Shown piece by piece: positions 1 through 8,360 of a DNA stretch of 64,000 nt. The stretch covers positions 1,984,001 through 2,048,000 of the forward strand of contig NC_006513.1 in the NCBI RefSeq assembly GCF_000025965.1. Reading direction: 5' to 3'. The position numbers and the translations under genes are program-made. Every line of letters begins with the position of its first letter. Positions within the stretch are counted from its first letter, which is position 1. The DNA is from Aromatoleum aromaticum EbN1. GTDB lineage: Bacteria > Pseudomonadota > Gammaproteobacteria > Burkholderiales > Rhodocyclaceae. Under the pieces are notes generated by a model. The model had not been told where the DNA came from. It saw only the letters and a list, made by a program, of their open reading frames with translations, and made no database searches.

Positions 1-271
1 GAAGACCGAAGAGCTGTCCGCGGTGCGGGCCGCCAGGGGCGAACGGGGCATCTGGCAACGGCGCTTCTGGTAACACACCATCCGCGACGAACGGGACTAT
101 GCCGCGCACGTGGATTACGTGCACATCAATCCGGTCAAGCATGGGTTGGTCAGCAGCGTGCGGAATTGGCCCCATTCATCGTTTCACCACTGCGTGGCAC
201 GGGGTGTGTATGCCCCCGATTGGGCCGGGGATGGCATGGTCGACATGGCCGCCGGGGAACGGCGTGCGTGA
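1..271 (+). pseudogene. REP-associated tyrosine transposase (RayT/Y1 family), 3' fragment with internal stop
   Basis: The frame ending with TGA at 269-271 encodes the C-terminal part of a Y1-type single-strand transposase of the kind that mobilises REP elements. Visible motifs are GIWQRRFW, then HTIRDERDYAAHVDYVHINP and VKHGLV, with a WPHSSFHHCV segment, all typical of the family. The 5' part lies outside the window. A TAA at 71-73 sits where relatives normally have a glutamate codon (RRFW-E-H), so a single G-to-T change appears to have killed the gene. REP-like hairpins lie directly downstream, as expected for a RayT locus. Confidence 0.8.
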
Positions 272-311
272 AGGGACGGCATCATGGGGACAAGGCGCGC
301 TCCGCCCCGAA

Positions 312-353
312 TGTAGGGCGGATGAGCCGCGCAGCGGCGTTATCCGCCGCATG
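312..353 (+). repeat. REP-like palindrome downstream of the RayT remnant
   Basis: The unit begins with the GTAG tetranucleotide typical of RayT-associated REPs (at 313) and folds on GGCGGAT (317-323) against ATCCGCC (342-348). It lies about 40 bases after the transposase remnant. With the opposite-facing copy at 390-435 it forms an inverted REP pair. The rest of 272-579 shows no supportable gene. Confidence 0.65.
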
Positions 354-389
354 GGGCAAGGGGATTGGCATGGGTTGGGGCAGAAGTAC

Positions 390-435
390 CATACGGCGGA
401 AGGCGCCTGCGGCTTTTCCGTTCTACGCACGCTGC
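390..435 (-). repeat. REP-like palindrome, inverted partner
   Basis: This is a hairpin-forming unit with arms GGCGGAAGGCGCC and GGCTTTTCCG, ending in CTAC, so the GTAG head reads on the minus strand. Closely similar units recur at 7968-8015 and 9753-9797. Confidence 0.65.
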
Positions 436-579
436 AAATACACACATAACCTATGTGTTCCTTCTTATCGCATTTGCATAATCTCAAGGCGTTGGCAAGT
501 ACGCCGGACAGTTACCAATTACACTGTGCGCGGCCGAGCAACGGGTGCGTCCAGGGCTCCCGCAGCTACGCGCTCATCA

Positions 580-1258
580 TTACTCGTCGTCATCCTCATC
601 CTCTTCAGGCACTTGGAAGCCGAGCAGTGCGGCCCGAAACTCATCGGATGTTGCTGCCAGCAGCCGCTTGGTCTTGATGCTCGTCTTGATGGACTTATCG
701 AGCCGGATGAGATTGAGCACCATGTGGCGCACCAGCGCCAGGTTATGGGCAATGTGGCCGATGCGGCCCCTTGCGTAGTCGTCACCGAACTGAACATCCA
801 GACACCAGTGCAGCCGATTCTCGACTTCCCAATGACTTCTGATCGCCAGTGCGATTCGCTCGGCATCGCCCGGCAGACTGCTGATGTAGTACGCGCGCTC
901 GGTACTGGTGCGCTCGCCCACCGTTCGCACGCGCTCGACGACGGCAAAGCTGGCCACGTCCTTCCAGGCAGCAGCCTTGTAGAGCCGATCGGTCGCGTCA
1001 TACGCCGTACAGCGTCGCACTTCGATCCGTCCGTGGCCCGTGCTCGTGCTCTCGTGCGTCGAGCTCGGCGTCAGCGGGCTGCGCGGATCGATGTCCGCGA
1101 AGATGATCGAGTCAAGCAGCTTCGGATGGTTGTCCTTCACGCACAGCACGTAGTGTGCACCCCGCTCACGGATGGCGCGCGCGATCTTGGTCTGCGTGCC
1201 CATCGCATCGATGGTGACGATGCAGCCGTCGATGTCGAGCACCTTGAGCAGTTCGGGG
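580..1258 (-). pseudogene. ISAs1-family transposase, C-terminal part (split by IS21-type insertion)
   Basis: This is the C-terminal 220 or so residues of an ISAs1 (H-repeat) DDE transposase. Diagnostic pieces are LLKVLDIDGCIVTIDAMGTQ, YVLCVKDNHPKL, the RSHWEVENRLHWCLDVQFGD block and the LVRHMVLNLIR tail. It ends with an acidic EEDEDDDE tail. The coding sequence stops at the insertion point of the IS21-type element; the 5' half is at 4016-4495. Joining the halves and removing one target duplication restores a single frame of about 383 codons, so the gene was intact before the hit. Confidence 0.9.
1252..1258. repeat. Target-site duplication, left copy (IS21-type insertion)
   Basis: TTCGGGG lies immediately outside the left terminus of the IS21-type element and is repeated exactly at 4016-4022. 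Seven bases is within the range of IS21-family duplications. Confidence 0.9.
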
Positions 1259-1492
1259 TGCGGATTCCGACCCAACGTGACCGCTGACTCCGAAATAGTG
1301 TGACCGGTGAATCCGCGGTCGTGACCGCGGATTCCGATTTGATCGTGACCGATTTCGGCGAGTTGTCGGAATGGGCGGTCACGATGTCGGAATCAATGGT
1401 CACGATCAAATCGGAACGGGTTTGTGAGGCCAAGCGTGGCAACGTCGTTTGTCAGGCCGGCTACCCTCGCGCGCTTTGCGCGGAGACCGAGG

Positions 1493-3052
1493 ATGCCGGC
1501 GGAGCGGATTGCCATGCACAAGATCAGGGAGTTGTTACGGCTCAAATACGACTGCGCGCTGTCGCATGAGCGCATTGCCCGCGCGCTGTCGATTTCCAAA
1601 GGCGTGGTCGCCAAGTATGTGAAGGCGGCCGAGGAGTGCGGCCGGCCGTGGGCCGAGTTGTCGGCGGCCGACGAGGCAGAGTTGCGCCGGGTGCTGGGGG
1701 TCGCCCGGCGTGGACGTGGCGCGAGCGTCGCGAATGTGCCGCCGGATCTGGCGGCGGTGCATCAGGGGCTCAAGCGAAAGAACGTTACGCTGGCGCTGCT
1801 GTGGGAAGAGTACGTGCAGACGGCCGACGGGCCGAGCTATCAGTACTCGCGCTTTTGCGACCTGTACCGCGCGTTCGCCCGCACGCTCAAGCGCTCGATG
1901 CGCCAGGTTCACCGCGCCGGCGAGAAGCTCTTCATCGACTACGCCGGCGACACGGTGCCGATTGTTGACGCCGACACGGGCGAGATTTCCCGCGCGCAGA
2001 TCTTCGTCGCGGTCCTCGGGGCCTCGAGCTACACCTTCGCCTGTGCCACGGCGACGCAGTCGCAGGCGGATTGGCTGGGGTCGTTGGCGAAGGCGCTGAC
2101 CTTCATCGGTGGCGTGCCCGAGCTCGTCGTGCCCGACAATACGCGCTCGCTCGTTGGCCAAGCCGACCGCTACGAGCCGCAACTGCAGCGCACCACCGCC
2201 GAGTTCGCCGCGCACTACGGCGTGGCGATCCTGCCCGCGCGCCCTTACAAGCCGCAGGACAAGGCCAAGGTCGAAGTCGGCGTGCAGATCGTGCAGCGCT
2301 GGATTCTGGCGCGGCTGCGTCACCGGCGCTTTTTCTCGCTGGGGGAGTTGAACGAGGCGATCGCCGCGTTACTCGAGCCGCTGAACACGCGTGCCTTCCG
2401 GCGCCTGCCAGGCTCGCGCCACGAAGCGTTCGAGACGCTCGATCGGCCGGCGCTGCGCCCGTTGCCCGCCACCGCGTTCCAGTTCGCCCAATGGAAACGG
2501 GCCAAGCCCAACATCGACTACCACGTCGAGTTCGACGGGCATTACTACAGCGTGCCGTATGCGCTCGCCGGCCAACCGGTGGAGTTACGCATCACCGCGA
2601 GCAGCATCGAATGCTTTGCCGCAGGCCGTCGCGTTGCGGTGCATGCGAGAAGCCACCGGCACGGGGCTTTCACCACGCTCACCGAGCACATGCCCGCATC
2701 GCATCAGGCGCACCGTCAGTGGTCCCCGGGCAAACTCATCGCCTGGGGCGCCACGGTCGGGCCTCACACCGAGCAGGTGGTCAGCCACCAACTCGAACGC
2801 ATGCCGCACCCCGAGCAGGGCTACCGGGCGTGCCTCGGGCTGATGCGCCTCGGTCGTCAATACGGCAACGAACGCCTCGAAGCCGCGGCGACCCGCGCCG
2901 TCACCCTCGGGGCGATGCGTTACCGCAACGTCGCCTCGATCCTCAAGAGCGGGCTCGACCGCGCGCCGCTCCCCGCATCCACTGCGCAGCAAAGCGAGCT
3001 CGCGCTACCGGCCGCTCACGAGAACCTGCGCGGTGCGCGCTACTACCACTGA
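1493..3052 (+). CDS. istA: IS21-family transposase IstA
   Basis: The product is a 519-residue DDE recombinase that cuts and joins the IS21 ends. It has an N-terminal helix-turn-helix (about residues 10-45, including [20 protein letters not shown]) and an rve-type integrase core. Likely catalytic residues are D149 (FIDYAGD), D215 (LVVPDNTRS) and E261 (KAKVEVG), followed by the IstA C-terminal domain. The frame is open from 1424, but ATG 1493 or 1514 (MHKIREL) fits relatives better. istB follows with its start 22 bases downstream of the istA stop. Confidence 0.93.
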   Translation: MPAERIAMHKIRELLRLKYDCALSHERIARALSISKGVVAKYVKAAEECGRPWAELSAADEAELRRVLGVARRGRGASVANVPPDLAAVHQGLKRKNVTLALLWEEYVQTADGPSYQYSRFCDLYRAFARTLKRSMRQVHRAGEKLFIDYAGDTVPIVDADTGEISRAQIFVAVLGASSYTFACATATQSQADWLGSLAKALTFIGGVPELVVPDNTRSLVGQADRYEPQLQRTTAEFAAHYGVAILPARPYKPQDKAKVEVGVQIVQRWILARLRHRRFFSLGELNEAIAALLEPLNTRAFRRLPGSRHEAFETLDRPALRPLPATAFQFAQWKRAKPNIDYHVEFDGHYYSVPYALAGQPVELRITASSIECFAAGRRVAVHARSHRHGAFTTLTEHMPASHQAHRQWSPGKLIAWGATVGPHTEQVVSHQLERMPHPEQGYRACLGLMRLGRQYGNERLEAAATRAVTLGAMRYRNVASILKSGLDRAPLPASTAQQSELALPAAHENLRGARYYH

Positions 3053-3074
3053 TTCCACCCACCGGAGAACATCG

Positions 3075-3809
3075 ATGCTGATGCAACACAGCCTGCAACA
3101 ACTGCGCACCCTGCGCCTGGAAGGCATGGCCCGCGCCTTCGAGGAGCAGCTCACCCAGCCCGCCATCACCGCGCTCAGCTTCGAGGAGCGTTTCGCCCAG
3201 CTCATCGATCGCGAGATCCTGCTGCGCGACGGCAAACGCATCGATCGGCTGCTCAAGGCCGCCCGCATCAAAGCCGCTGCCGCCTGCCTGGAGGACGTCG
3301 ACTACCGCGCCGGGCGCGGCCTCGAGCGCAGTCAGATCGCCGCGCTCGGAACCGGCCAGTGGATTCGCCACCACCAGAACTGCCTCATCACGGGCCCCAC
3401 CGGCAGCGGCAAGACGTGGCTCGCCTGCGCGCTCGCCAACGCGGCGTGCCGGCAGGGCCTCGCGGCCTACTACGTGCGTCTGCCGCGGCTCTTCGAAGAG
3501 CTGCGCATCGCGCATGCCGATGGCAGCTTCAGCCGACGCCTGATGCAGCTCGCGCGCATGGATCTCATCGTCATCGACGATTGGGGCCTGGCCGCGCCGT
3601 CGGCGCAGGAGCGAAGCGACCTGCTGGAGCTGCTCGACGACCGCGTCGGCACGCGTTCGACCGTGATCACCAGCCAGCTGCCGATCGAGCACTGGCACAC
3701 CTACCTGGGCGACCCGACCTTCGCCGATGCGATCCTCGATCGCGTCGTGCACGCCGCGCACAAGCTCGCCCTCAAGGGCGAGTCGATGAGAAGAAAGGAA
3801 AAGGCATGA
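3075..3809 (+). CDS. istB: IS21-family helper ATPase IstB
   Basis: The product is a 244-residue AAA+ ATPase, related to DnaC, that assembles on target DNA and activates IstA. It has Walker A GPTGSGKT and Walker [10 protein letters not shown], plus the sensor-like [12 protein letters not shown] 3075 was chosen over the longer open frame from 3033 because GGAG at 3064-3067 lies seven bases upstream and [19 protein letters not shown] is the usual family start. The gene appears full length. Confidence 0.93.
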   Translation: MLMQHSLQQLRTLRLEGMARAFEEQLTQPAITALSFEERFAQLIDREILLRDGKRIDRLLKAARIKAAAACLEDVDYRAGRGLERSQIAALGTGQWIRHHQNCLITGPTGSGKTWLACALANAACRQGLAAYYVRLPRLFEELRIAHADGSFSRRLMQLARMDLIVIDDWGLAAPSAQERSDLLELLDDRVGTRSTVITSQLPIEHWHTYLGDPTFADAILDRVVHAAHKLALKGESMRRKEKA

Positions 3810-3828
3810 GGCCGTGCGCGCGAGACGC

Positions 3829-3889
3829 CTTACCCACAGGCGCCCGCCCGCCAGCGTATGAGGCGCGCTGGCGGCCGCCTGTGGATAAG
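3829..3889. repeat. Large hairpin downstream of istB with DnaA-box-like arms
   Basis: Arms CTTACCCACAGGCG (3829-3842) and CGCCTGTGGATAAG (3876-3889) pair with one mismatch. An inner GCCAGCG/CGCTGGC stem extends the structure. The arms contain TTACCCACA and, on the minus strand, TTATCCACA, the DnaA-box consensus. It may act as a terminator or end-proximal structure of the IS; nothing shows DnaA involvement. Confidence 0.55.
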
Positions 3890-4015
3890 CCTGCGCCGTG
3901 CCCCGAATTGACCGTGATCGTGACCGACACGGTTAGAATCTGAACACCACGCTTCGCGCGCAGACCCCCCGGTCACGTTCGTCGGTGCAGGCGGTCACGT
4001 TCGTCGGAATGCGCA

Positions 4016-4022
4016 TTCGGGG
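4016..4022. repeat. Target-site duplication, right copy (IS21-type insertion)
   Basis: TTCGGGG immediately outside the right terminus of the IS21-type element, identical to 1252-1258. Confidence 0.9.
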
Positions 4023-4495
4023 ATCGCCGTGATCTTGTTGGACTTCTCCGCCGTCGCCGTCTGGCCCAGCACCACGCCCACCTTGGCCGCAAACGCACTG
4101 ACCAGATGCAGTGGCGCAGCGGCCGCCTTGCTCGTGGTGCGTCGGCTCGACTTGCCATCGATGGCGATGACCTGGTCTTTGCCCACTGCCGGGATAATGC
4201 CTCCCACCCAAATGCGAAAGGCCTGCTCGAACTGCTTCGGATCGAGCAGCGCGAACACGCGCTCGAAGGTGTCGGGCGAGGCCACGCCGTAGTCGAGCTG
4301 CAGAAAGCCCCGCAGCCACGGCAGTTTGGCGCACCCCCACTGCGAGATCTCCTCGAAGTCGTCGGCGCCGCTGAGCACCGCACACACCGCCACCGTGAGC
4401 AGTTCGCTCAAGCGGTGCCGCGTCTGTTGCGCGTTGCGCCAGTCCTCGAGCCCCTCGAAAACCTCCACCATGTCGGCCAGCTTCCCTATGTCCAT
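4016..4495 (-). pseudogene. ISAs1-family transposase, N-terminal part
   Basis: The first 160 codons of the ISAs1 transposase start at ATG 4495 (MDIGKLADMVEVFEGLEDWR). They include the family landmarks LLTVAVCAVLSGADDFEEI and the first catalytic-region motif QVIAIDGKSSRRT. Coding ends at ITAIPE, where the IS21-type element enters; a fused frame would run only a few codons into the insertion. The rest of the gene is at 580-1258. Confidence 0.9.
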
Positions 4496-4670
4496 CGGTC
4501 ACCCAAAAAGACAGGAAGCTACACAAAACAACGGCTTGTGAACAGGGGCGCGGCAAGTGCTTGATCGTGAACGTCATTCTTTGGTGGTCAACGACAAATG
4601 CGTAGCTGCGGCAGCCCTGCGGGTGCGTCGAAGCTGTTTTTCACGACTTTTGGATGGAGTAGAAAGACCC

Positions 4671-4751
4671 ATGGGATTCCTTGAGTCGCTTTTCAGTGGT
4701 GTTCGCGCTTTTGTCCGAGAAATCGTTATCGCCGCCGCGGAGGCCCTCTGG
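4671..4751 (+). pseudogene. 5' end of an unknown zinc-ribbon gene cut by an IS3-family element
   Basis: Twenty-seven codons begin at ATG 4671 (MGFLESLFSGVRAFVREIVI...) and encode a mostly hydrophobic, helical N-terminus. The frame then enters the left inverted repeat of an IS3-family element. The remainder of the gene resumes after 6403. Base composition is more AT-rich than the surroundings, matching the 3' part. Function unknown. Confidence 0.6.
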
Positions 4752-4770
4752 GTCAAGATAGTTGTCGCCT
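4752..4770. repeat. Left terminal inverted repeat of the IS3-family element
   Basis: Nineteen bases that are exactly complementary to 6385-6403. Confidence 0.85.
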
Positions 4771-4811
4771 CGATAGAATCCGAAACCCGAGGGCGATAAC
4801 GGAAGAACGAA

Positions 4812-5293
4812 GTGGCCAGATACGGACAAGCATTCAAGGACAAGGCGGTAGCACGGTTGTTGCCACCGGAGAGCGCATCGGTGGAGACGGTTTCCCGCGA
4901 ACTGAGCATTTCAACGGCCACGCTGGAGCGGTGGCGCGCGGATGCGCTGTCCAGGCCCGCTCGCGAGCGGGCCTGGACAGCGCCGGCCCGATTCGAGGCA
5001 GTGCTGGTCACCGCAGCGATGGACGAGGCGAGCAAGAGCGCCTGGTGCCGGGAGAACGGCGTGTATCCGCAGAGCTCGAGCAATGGCGCACGGCGGCCAC
5101 ACAGGCGCTGGCCGACCCCGAAGACGCGGCGCGCACCAGCCACCGGGAACAGAAGGCCGACCGGCGTCGCATCAAGGACCTCGAGCGCGACCTGCGCCGC
5201 AAGGAGAAGGCCTTGGCCGAAGCCGCCGCGCTGCTGGTGCTGTCAAAAAAGCTCGAGGTGATCTTTCCAACGGACAAGGACGAGGACGCATGA
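4812..5293 (+). pseudogene. IS3-family OrfA (helix-turn-helix protein), frameshifted
   Basis: The GTG start at 4812 opens a frame with the family sequence ARYGQAFKDKAVARLLPPES, an HTH (SVETVSRELSISTATLERWR) and WCRENGVYPQ. Near 5068-5075 the frame shifts by one base. The second frame continues ELEQWRTAATQALADPEDAA, a RRRIKDLERDLRRKEKALAE leucine-zipper-like coil and ends LEVIFPTDKDEDA at 5293. The two halves line up with one normal OrfA of about 160 residues, so this is a one-base deletion. A perfect 40-bp palindrome lies within the gene (4944-4983). Confidence 0.85.
4944..4983. repeat. Perfect 40-bp palindrome inside IS3 orfA
   Basis: GCGCTGTCCAGGCCCGCTCG is followed directly by its exact reverse complement, with no loop. 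It lies in the coding region between the HTH and the coiled coil. Confidence 0.9.
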
Positions 5294-6381
5294 TCGGCCT
5301 GGAAGATCGCCAAACGATGGTCCGCCACATCGAGACTGCTCACGCAGCCGGTGCGCGCTTGCGCCCGGCGTGTGAGCTCGCTGGCATCACCGTGCGTACC
5401 CTGCAACGCTGGAAGGCCGAGGACGGCCTGCAGGTCGGAGACCGCCGGCCTCTGGCCGAGCGCCCGACGCCCGCGCATGCGCTCACCGACGAGGAGCGCG
5501 CCCGCGTCCTGGCGGTGGCCAACGAGCCGCGTTTCGCCGATCAGCCGCCGGCGCGCATCGTGCCGGCGCTGGCCGACGAAGGCGTCTATATCGCCAGCGA
5601 ATCGAGCTTCCAGCGCGTGCTGCGCGCCCACGGGCAAACTCGTCACCGGGGTCGCGCCCGGGCGCCCCAGCGCTCGCGCACGCCGACCACGCATGTGGCC
5701 ACCGCGCCCGGCCAGGTCTGGTGCTGGGACATGACCTATCTGCCCACGCAGGTGCAGGGGCGCTGGTTCTATCTCTACCTGATCCAGGACCTCTACAGCC
5801 GCAAGATCGTCGGCTGGGAGATCCACGACGCCGATGACGCTGACCATGCGGTGAGCCTGCTCAAGCGCACCGCGCTCTCCGAAGGCGTCCACGCGATGAT
5901 CGACAAACCCGTGCTTCACGGCGACAACGGCAGCACGCTCAAAGCCACCACGGTGCTCGCGATGCTGCACTGGCTGGGCGTCAAACCGTCGTACTCGCGC
6001 CCGCGCGTCTCCGACGACAACGCCTACGTGGAGTCGCTCTTCAAGACGGCGAAGTACCGCCCCGAATTCCCGGCGCGCGGCTTCGCCACCCTGGAAGACG
6101 CCCGCCTCTGGGGACACGACTTCGTGCGCTGGTACAACTTCGAGCACCGCCACAGCGGCATCCGCTACGTCACGCCGGCGCAGCGACACGCGCTGGAGGA
6201 TCGGGCGATCCTGGCTGCACGCCATCAGACGTATCTCCAGGCCCGCGAGCGCCACCCCGCACGCTGGTCCCGTGGGACACGCGACTGGACCCCGATCGGC
6301 GCGGTCACGCTCAATCCGGAGCGCGACGCGGTCGTACGCGACCACTTGCATGCTGAAGACATAGGGCGGTTGGTTGCATGA
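5290..6381 (+). CDS. IS3-family transposase OrfB
   Basis: The product is a 363-residue DDE transposase catalytic subunit. Its integrase core has D147 (VWCWDMTYLP), D212 (LHGDNGS) and E248 (DNAYVESLFKTAKYRPE) with the expected spacing, plus the IS3-type HRHSGIRYVTPAQRH tail. An HTH-like region (LAGITVRTLQRWK) occupies residues 31-42. The start ATG overlaps the orfA stop (ATGA), so translation is likely coupled or by ribosomal frameshift. It looks full length. Confidence 0.92.
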   Translation: MIGLEDRQTMVRHIETAHAAGARLRPACELAGITVRTLQRWKAEDGLQVGDRRPLAERPTPAHALTDEERARVLAVANEPRFADQPPARIVPALADEGVYIASESSFQRVLRAHGQTRHRGRARAPQRSRTPTTHVATAPGQVWCWDMTYLPTQVQGRWFYLYLIQDLYSRKIVGWEIHDADDADHAVSLLKRTALSEGVHAMIDKPVLHGDNGSTLKATTVLAMLHWLGVKPSYSRPRVSDDNAYVESLFKTAKYRPEFPARGFATLEDARLWGHDFVRWYNFEHRHSGIRYVTPAQRHALEDRAILAARHQTYLQARERHPARWSRGTRDWTPIGAVTLNPERDAVVRDHLHAEDIGRLVA

Positions 6382-6384
6382 ATC

Positions 6385-6403
6385 AGGCGACAACTATCTT
6401 GAC
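6385..6403. repeat. Right terminal inverted repeat of the IS3-family element
   Basis: Exact reverse complement of 4752-4770. Host sequence resumes at about 6404 in the frame CTT GTT CCG GAG GTG. Confidence 0.85.
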
Positions 6404-7233
6404 TTGTTCCGGAGGTGGTCAGGGTTGTACTCGGCGAGATTGACCGATCACAGTTTGGCCGTGCAACGACGCGTTTGATTGAGGGTGCTTCAAATAAATA
6501 TTTTGGGGCTGCCGCTGATCTAGCAGGAGAAGAGCGGGAACTCGCGGAAAAATATGTTCGCGATGGAAAACGATCATCGAGGGATGCGGATCGGCTTCAA
6601 GAAATTCAGGCCGAACGCGACAAGTTGAAAGCGGAGTTGAATGCACTCAAAGTGCAACAGGCTGCAAAGGAGTTTCGTGAGAGCGCGGACTCAGTAATCT
6701 CTGCAACGCTCACTGACGATGAAACAAGCGCCTCCGTTGGCGTTATTTCATCTAAGGAATGCCCAGAATGCAAAGGGGTCATGCGTGTCCGTCAAGGAGG
6801 TTTGCGAGATAACGGGAGACGAACTTTTTACTGGCAATGTACTGATCGTCCGGGAGTTTGCCCGACTGTGAAGTTGGATCCTGAACGAGACAAGGCAACA
6901 GTCATCAGGCGCGAGGATCCGAATCTTGACCTTCCCACACAGGAACGAAGAGCCATTTGGGAACAAAAAGAAGTTTTGGTCGAAACTGCAACGCGACTGA
7001 GGAAGGGGCTGGGTGAGGATGACAAAGAAGTTATCTGCCCGCATCACCTAATGCCGTTAAAGTTGCTGCCTCGCCAAAATGCAGATGGTCGATTACTTTT
7101 GACCTACGAGTACGTTTGCCTTGGAGTGGATCCGGAAGGAAGAGCATGCAATTACAAGGTGCCGCTGGAAACCTTCCCCCAAGTATCCGAGGCGCTTCGT
7201 CGACGTGAAGGGCAAGGAATCATTCGAGAATGA
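6404..7233 (+). pseudogene. 3' part of an unknown coiled-coil, double zinc-ribbon protein
   Basis: An open frame of about 275 codons continues the gene broken at 4751. It encodes a charged helical stretch with coiled-coil character (EIQAERDKLKAELNALKVQQ). A zinc-ribbon follows (CPECKGVMRV with later QCTDRPGVCP), and a second Cys/His cluster (VICPHHLMPLK with YVCLGVDPEGRACNYKVP). The ribbons recall topoisomerase-type zinc fingers, but no known family was recognised. A GTG at 6415 could allow expression of the truncated part. Base composition is visibly more AT-rich than the neighbours, which suggests transfer from elsewhere. Confidence 0.6.
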
Positions 7234-7330
7234 ATGAATCACGAGCAACAGGTCTTGCATGCAAGTTTCTGGCCATCGAGCTATCCGACAGGGTTTTCCG
7301 CGTAGATTTTTGCTCTGCAAGGCGACCGCT

Positions 7331-7657
7331 TCACTTGGCGATCCCCAGAAACACGGCCAGGCAACGCTCGACCTCCACCATCGCATCTGCATCAATGCGG
7401 CCGAAGGCTTGCCCTATCTTGGCGCGTTTCACGGTCATGGCCTTGTCCGCCATCACCTGCGAAGGCTTCTGCAGGCCGTTCTCCGGGCTGGGTTGGACAG
7501 TGATGCGAAACAGCGGCGCAGCGACCAGCGTGCTTGTTACCGGCAGCACCGTGACGGTGGCGTGCTCGCTGAACGAGTCGGCTTGAATCACCAGGGCGGG
7601 TCTTGGCTTGCCAAAGTCGCCTTGCATGACGATGGTCACGAAGTCGCCCCGCATCAC
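7331..7657 (-). CDS. mazF: MazF/PemK-type mRNA interferase toxin
   Basis: The product is a 108-residue type II toxin that probably cleaves mRNA. Family signatures are the N-terminal RGDFVTIVMQGDFGKPRPAL, the SH3-like core VTVLPVTSTLV, and the SQVMADKAMTVKRAKIGQ helix region. It overlaps the upstream antitoxin gene by four bases, the usual antitoxin-first order. It sits between insertion-element debris and REP repeats. Confidence 0.88.
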   Translation of the reverse strand: MMRGDFVTIVMQGDFGKPRPALVIQADSFSEHATVTVLPVTSTLVAAPLFRITVQPSPENGLQKPSQVMADKAMTVKRAKIGQAFGRIDADAMVEVERCLAVFLGIAK

Positions 7658-7878
7658 TCCGTCCAGCCGTCAACGTCTGCCAGGGCTTCATCCATGAAGT
7701 GCTGCATGTCCGTGTCGGCCATGTCCGCTTCGGCAGCAAGGCGGCTCTGGCGGCGACATTCCTCTGCAAAGTCTGGCCGTCGCGTATCCGGCACCCAGAT
7801 TTGCACCGGGCGAAGCCCGGCCCTGCGCCGCGCGTCACGGTGCTTTTGAACCCGTGCATTTACAGGCGTGTTTGCCAT
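7654..7878 (-). CDS. mazE: MazE-like antitoxin (DUF3018 type)
   Basis: The product is a 74-residue charged protein (ANTPVNARVQKHRDARRRAG, then GLRPVQIWVPDTRRPDF) of the MazE-like family that pairs with PemK/MazF toxins. The C-terminus is acidic and probably binds the toxin. ATG 7878 was chosen over 7887 because AAAGGA lies eight bases before it. The stop codon overlaps the toxin start. Autoregulation from the AT-rich region upstream (about 7880-7930) is likely for the family but not proven here. Confidence 0.85.
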   Translation of the reverse strand: MANTPVNARVQKHRDARRRAGLRPVQIWVPDTRRPDFAEECRRQSRLAAEADMADTDMQHFMDEALADVDGWTE

Positions 7879-7967
7879 GTGAAGCATCCTTTGTCTGTTA
7901 CATACGACAATATAGTCGCTGCCATCGTTACATGCAACATGCCTCGGGTAAATGGCGCCGAGACAGG

Positions 7968-8015
7968 CATGTGGCGGAAGGCGCCTGAAGCCTTTCCGCT
8001 CTACGCTCGCTCAAG
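7968..8015 (-). repeat. REP-like palindrome between two toxin-antitoxin modules
   Basis: The unit is GTGGCGGAAGGCGCC followed by CCTTTCCGCTCTAC. It is closely similar to 390-435 and 9753-9797. The GTAG head reads on the minus strand. Confidence 0.65.
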
Positions 8016-8105
8016 GGAAGTCAGTCATGGGCTTGGTAATGCCACTTGCCAAATGCATTCAAATTGATACTGTGCATGCGTTGAATGCAAAGCGAGGTAG
8101 TGAAG

Positions 8106-8360
8106 ATGGCCATGTTGACCGTCCGCAATCTTCCGGAGGAGGTGCACCGGGCCCTGCGCGTTCGTGCCGCCCAGCATGGCCGCAGCATGGAGGCCGAGGT
8201 GCGTGAGATTCTGGAGTCCGTCGTCAGCCCGCAAGGCCGCGTGAAGCTGGGCTCGCTGCTGGCCGACTTGGGCCGCCAGGCCAGGCTGAGCGATGAGGAG
8301 TTTGCCGTTTTCGAGCAGGTGCGTGACAAGACTCCTTCTCGCCCGGTGAGCTTCGAATGA
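8106..8360 (+). CDS. FitA-like ribbon-helix-helix antitoxin
   Basis: The product is an 84-residue DNA-binding antitoxin of the FitA/StbC group. The N-terminal RHH reads MLTVRNLPEEVHRALRVRA, then AQHGRSMEAEVREILESVV, as in FitA. The C-terminal part is the probable toxin-binding tail. The frame is open from 8085, but ATG 8106 (or 8112) matches the family and has GAGG a few bases upstream. The stop overlaps the toxin start (ATGA), showing coupled expression. Confidence 0.88.
   Translation: MAMLTVRNLPEEVHRALRVRAAQHGRSMEAEVREILESVVSPQGRVKLGSLLADLGRQARLSDEEFAVFEQVRDKTPSRPVSFE

Larger units (their letters stand above)
1259..4015 (+). mobile_element. IS21-family insertion sequence, complete (2,757 bp)
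   Basis: The left end starts TGCGGATTCCGAC and the reverse complement of the right end starts TGCGCATTCCGAC. Both continue into ACGTGACCGC, giving imperfect terminal inverted repeats of about 25 bp with TG...CA termini. Further GTCACG/GTCGGA motifs repeat inside both ends, like the multiple terminal repeats of IS21 relatives. The element carries istA and istB on the plus strand and is flanked by a perfect 7-bp direct repeat, so it looks intact and fairly recent. Confidence 0.92.
580..4495 (-). mobile_element. ISAs1-family element interrupted by an IS21-family element
   Basis: The coordinates cover only the transposase coding span; outer terminal repeats could not be fixed by eye. Transcription runs right to left. 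The IS21-type element at 1259-4015 sits inside the transposase gene, giving a nested structure in which the IS21-type insertion is the younger event. Confidence 0.8.
4752..6403 (+). mobile_element. IS3-family insertion sequence (about 1.65 kb)
   Basis: The element is bounded by a perfect 19-bp inverted repeat, GTCAAGATAGTTGTCGCCT at 4752-4770 with its complement at 6385-6403. It carries orfA and orfB overlapping by ATGA. No clean target duplication could be seen, and the exact outer base of each end is uncertain by a few nucleotides. orfA carries a frameshift, so the copy is probably inactive. Confidence 0.85.

Noticed and set aside
4740-6415. Target-site duplication of the IS3-family element
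   Set aside because: The bases flanking the inverted repeats do not match convincingly in any offset tried.
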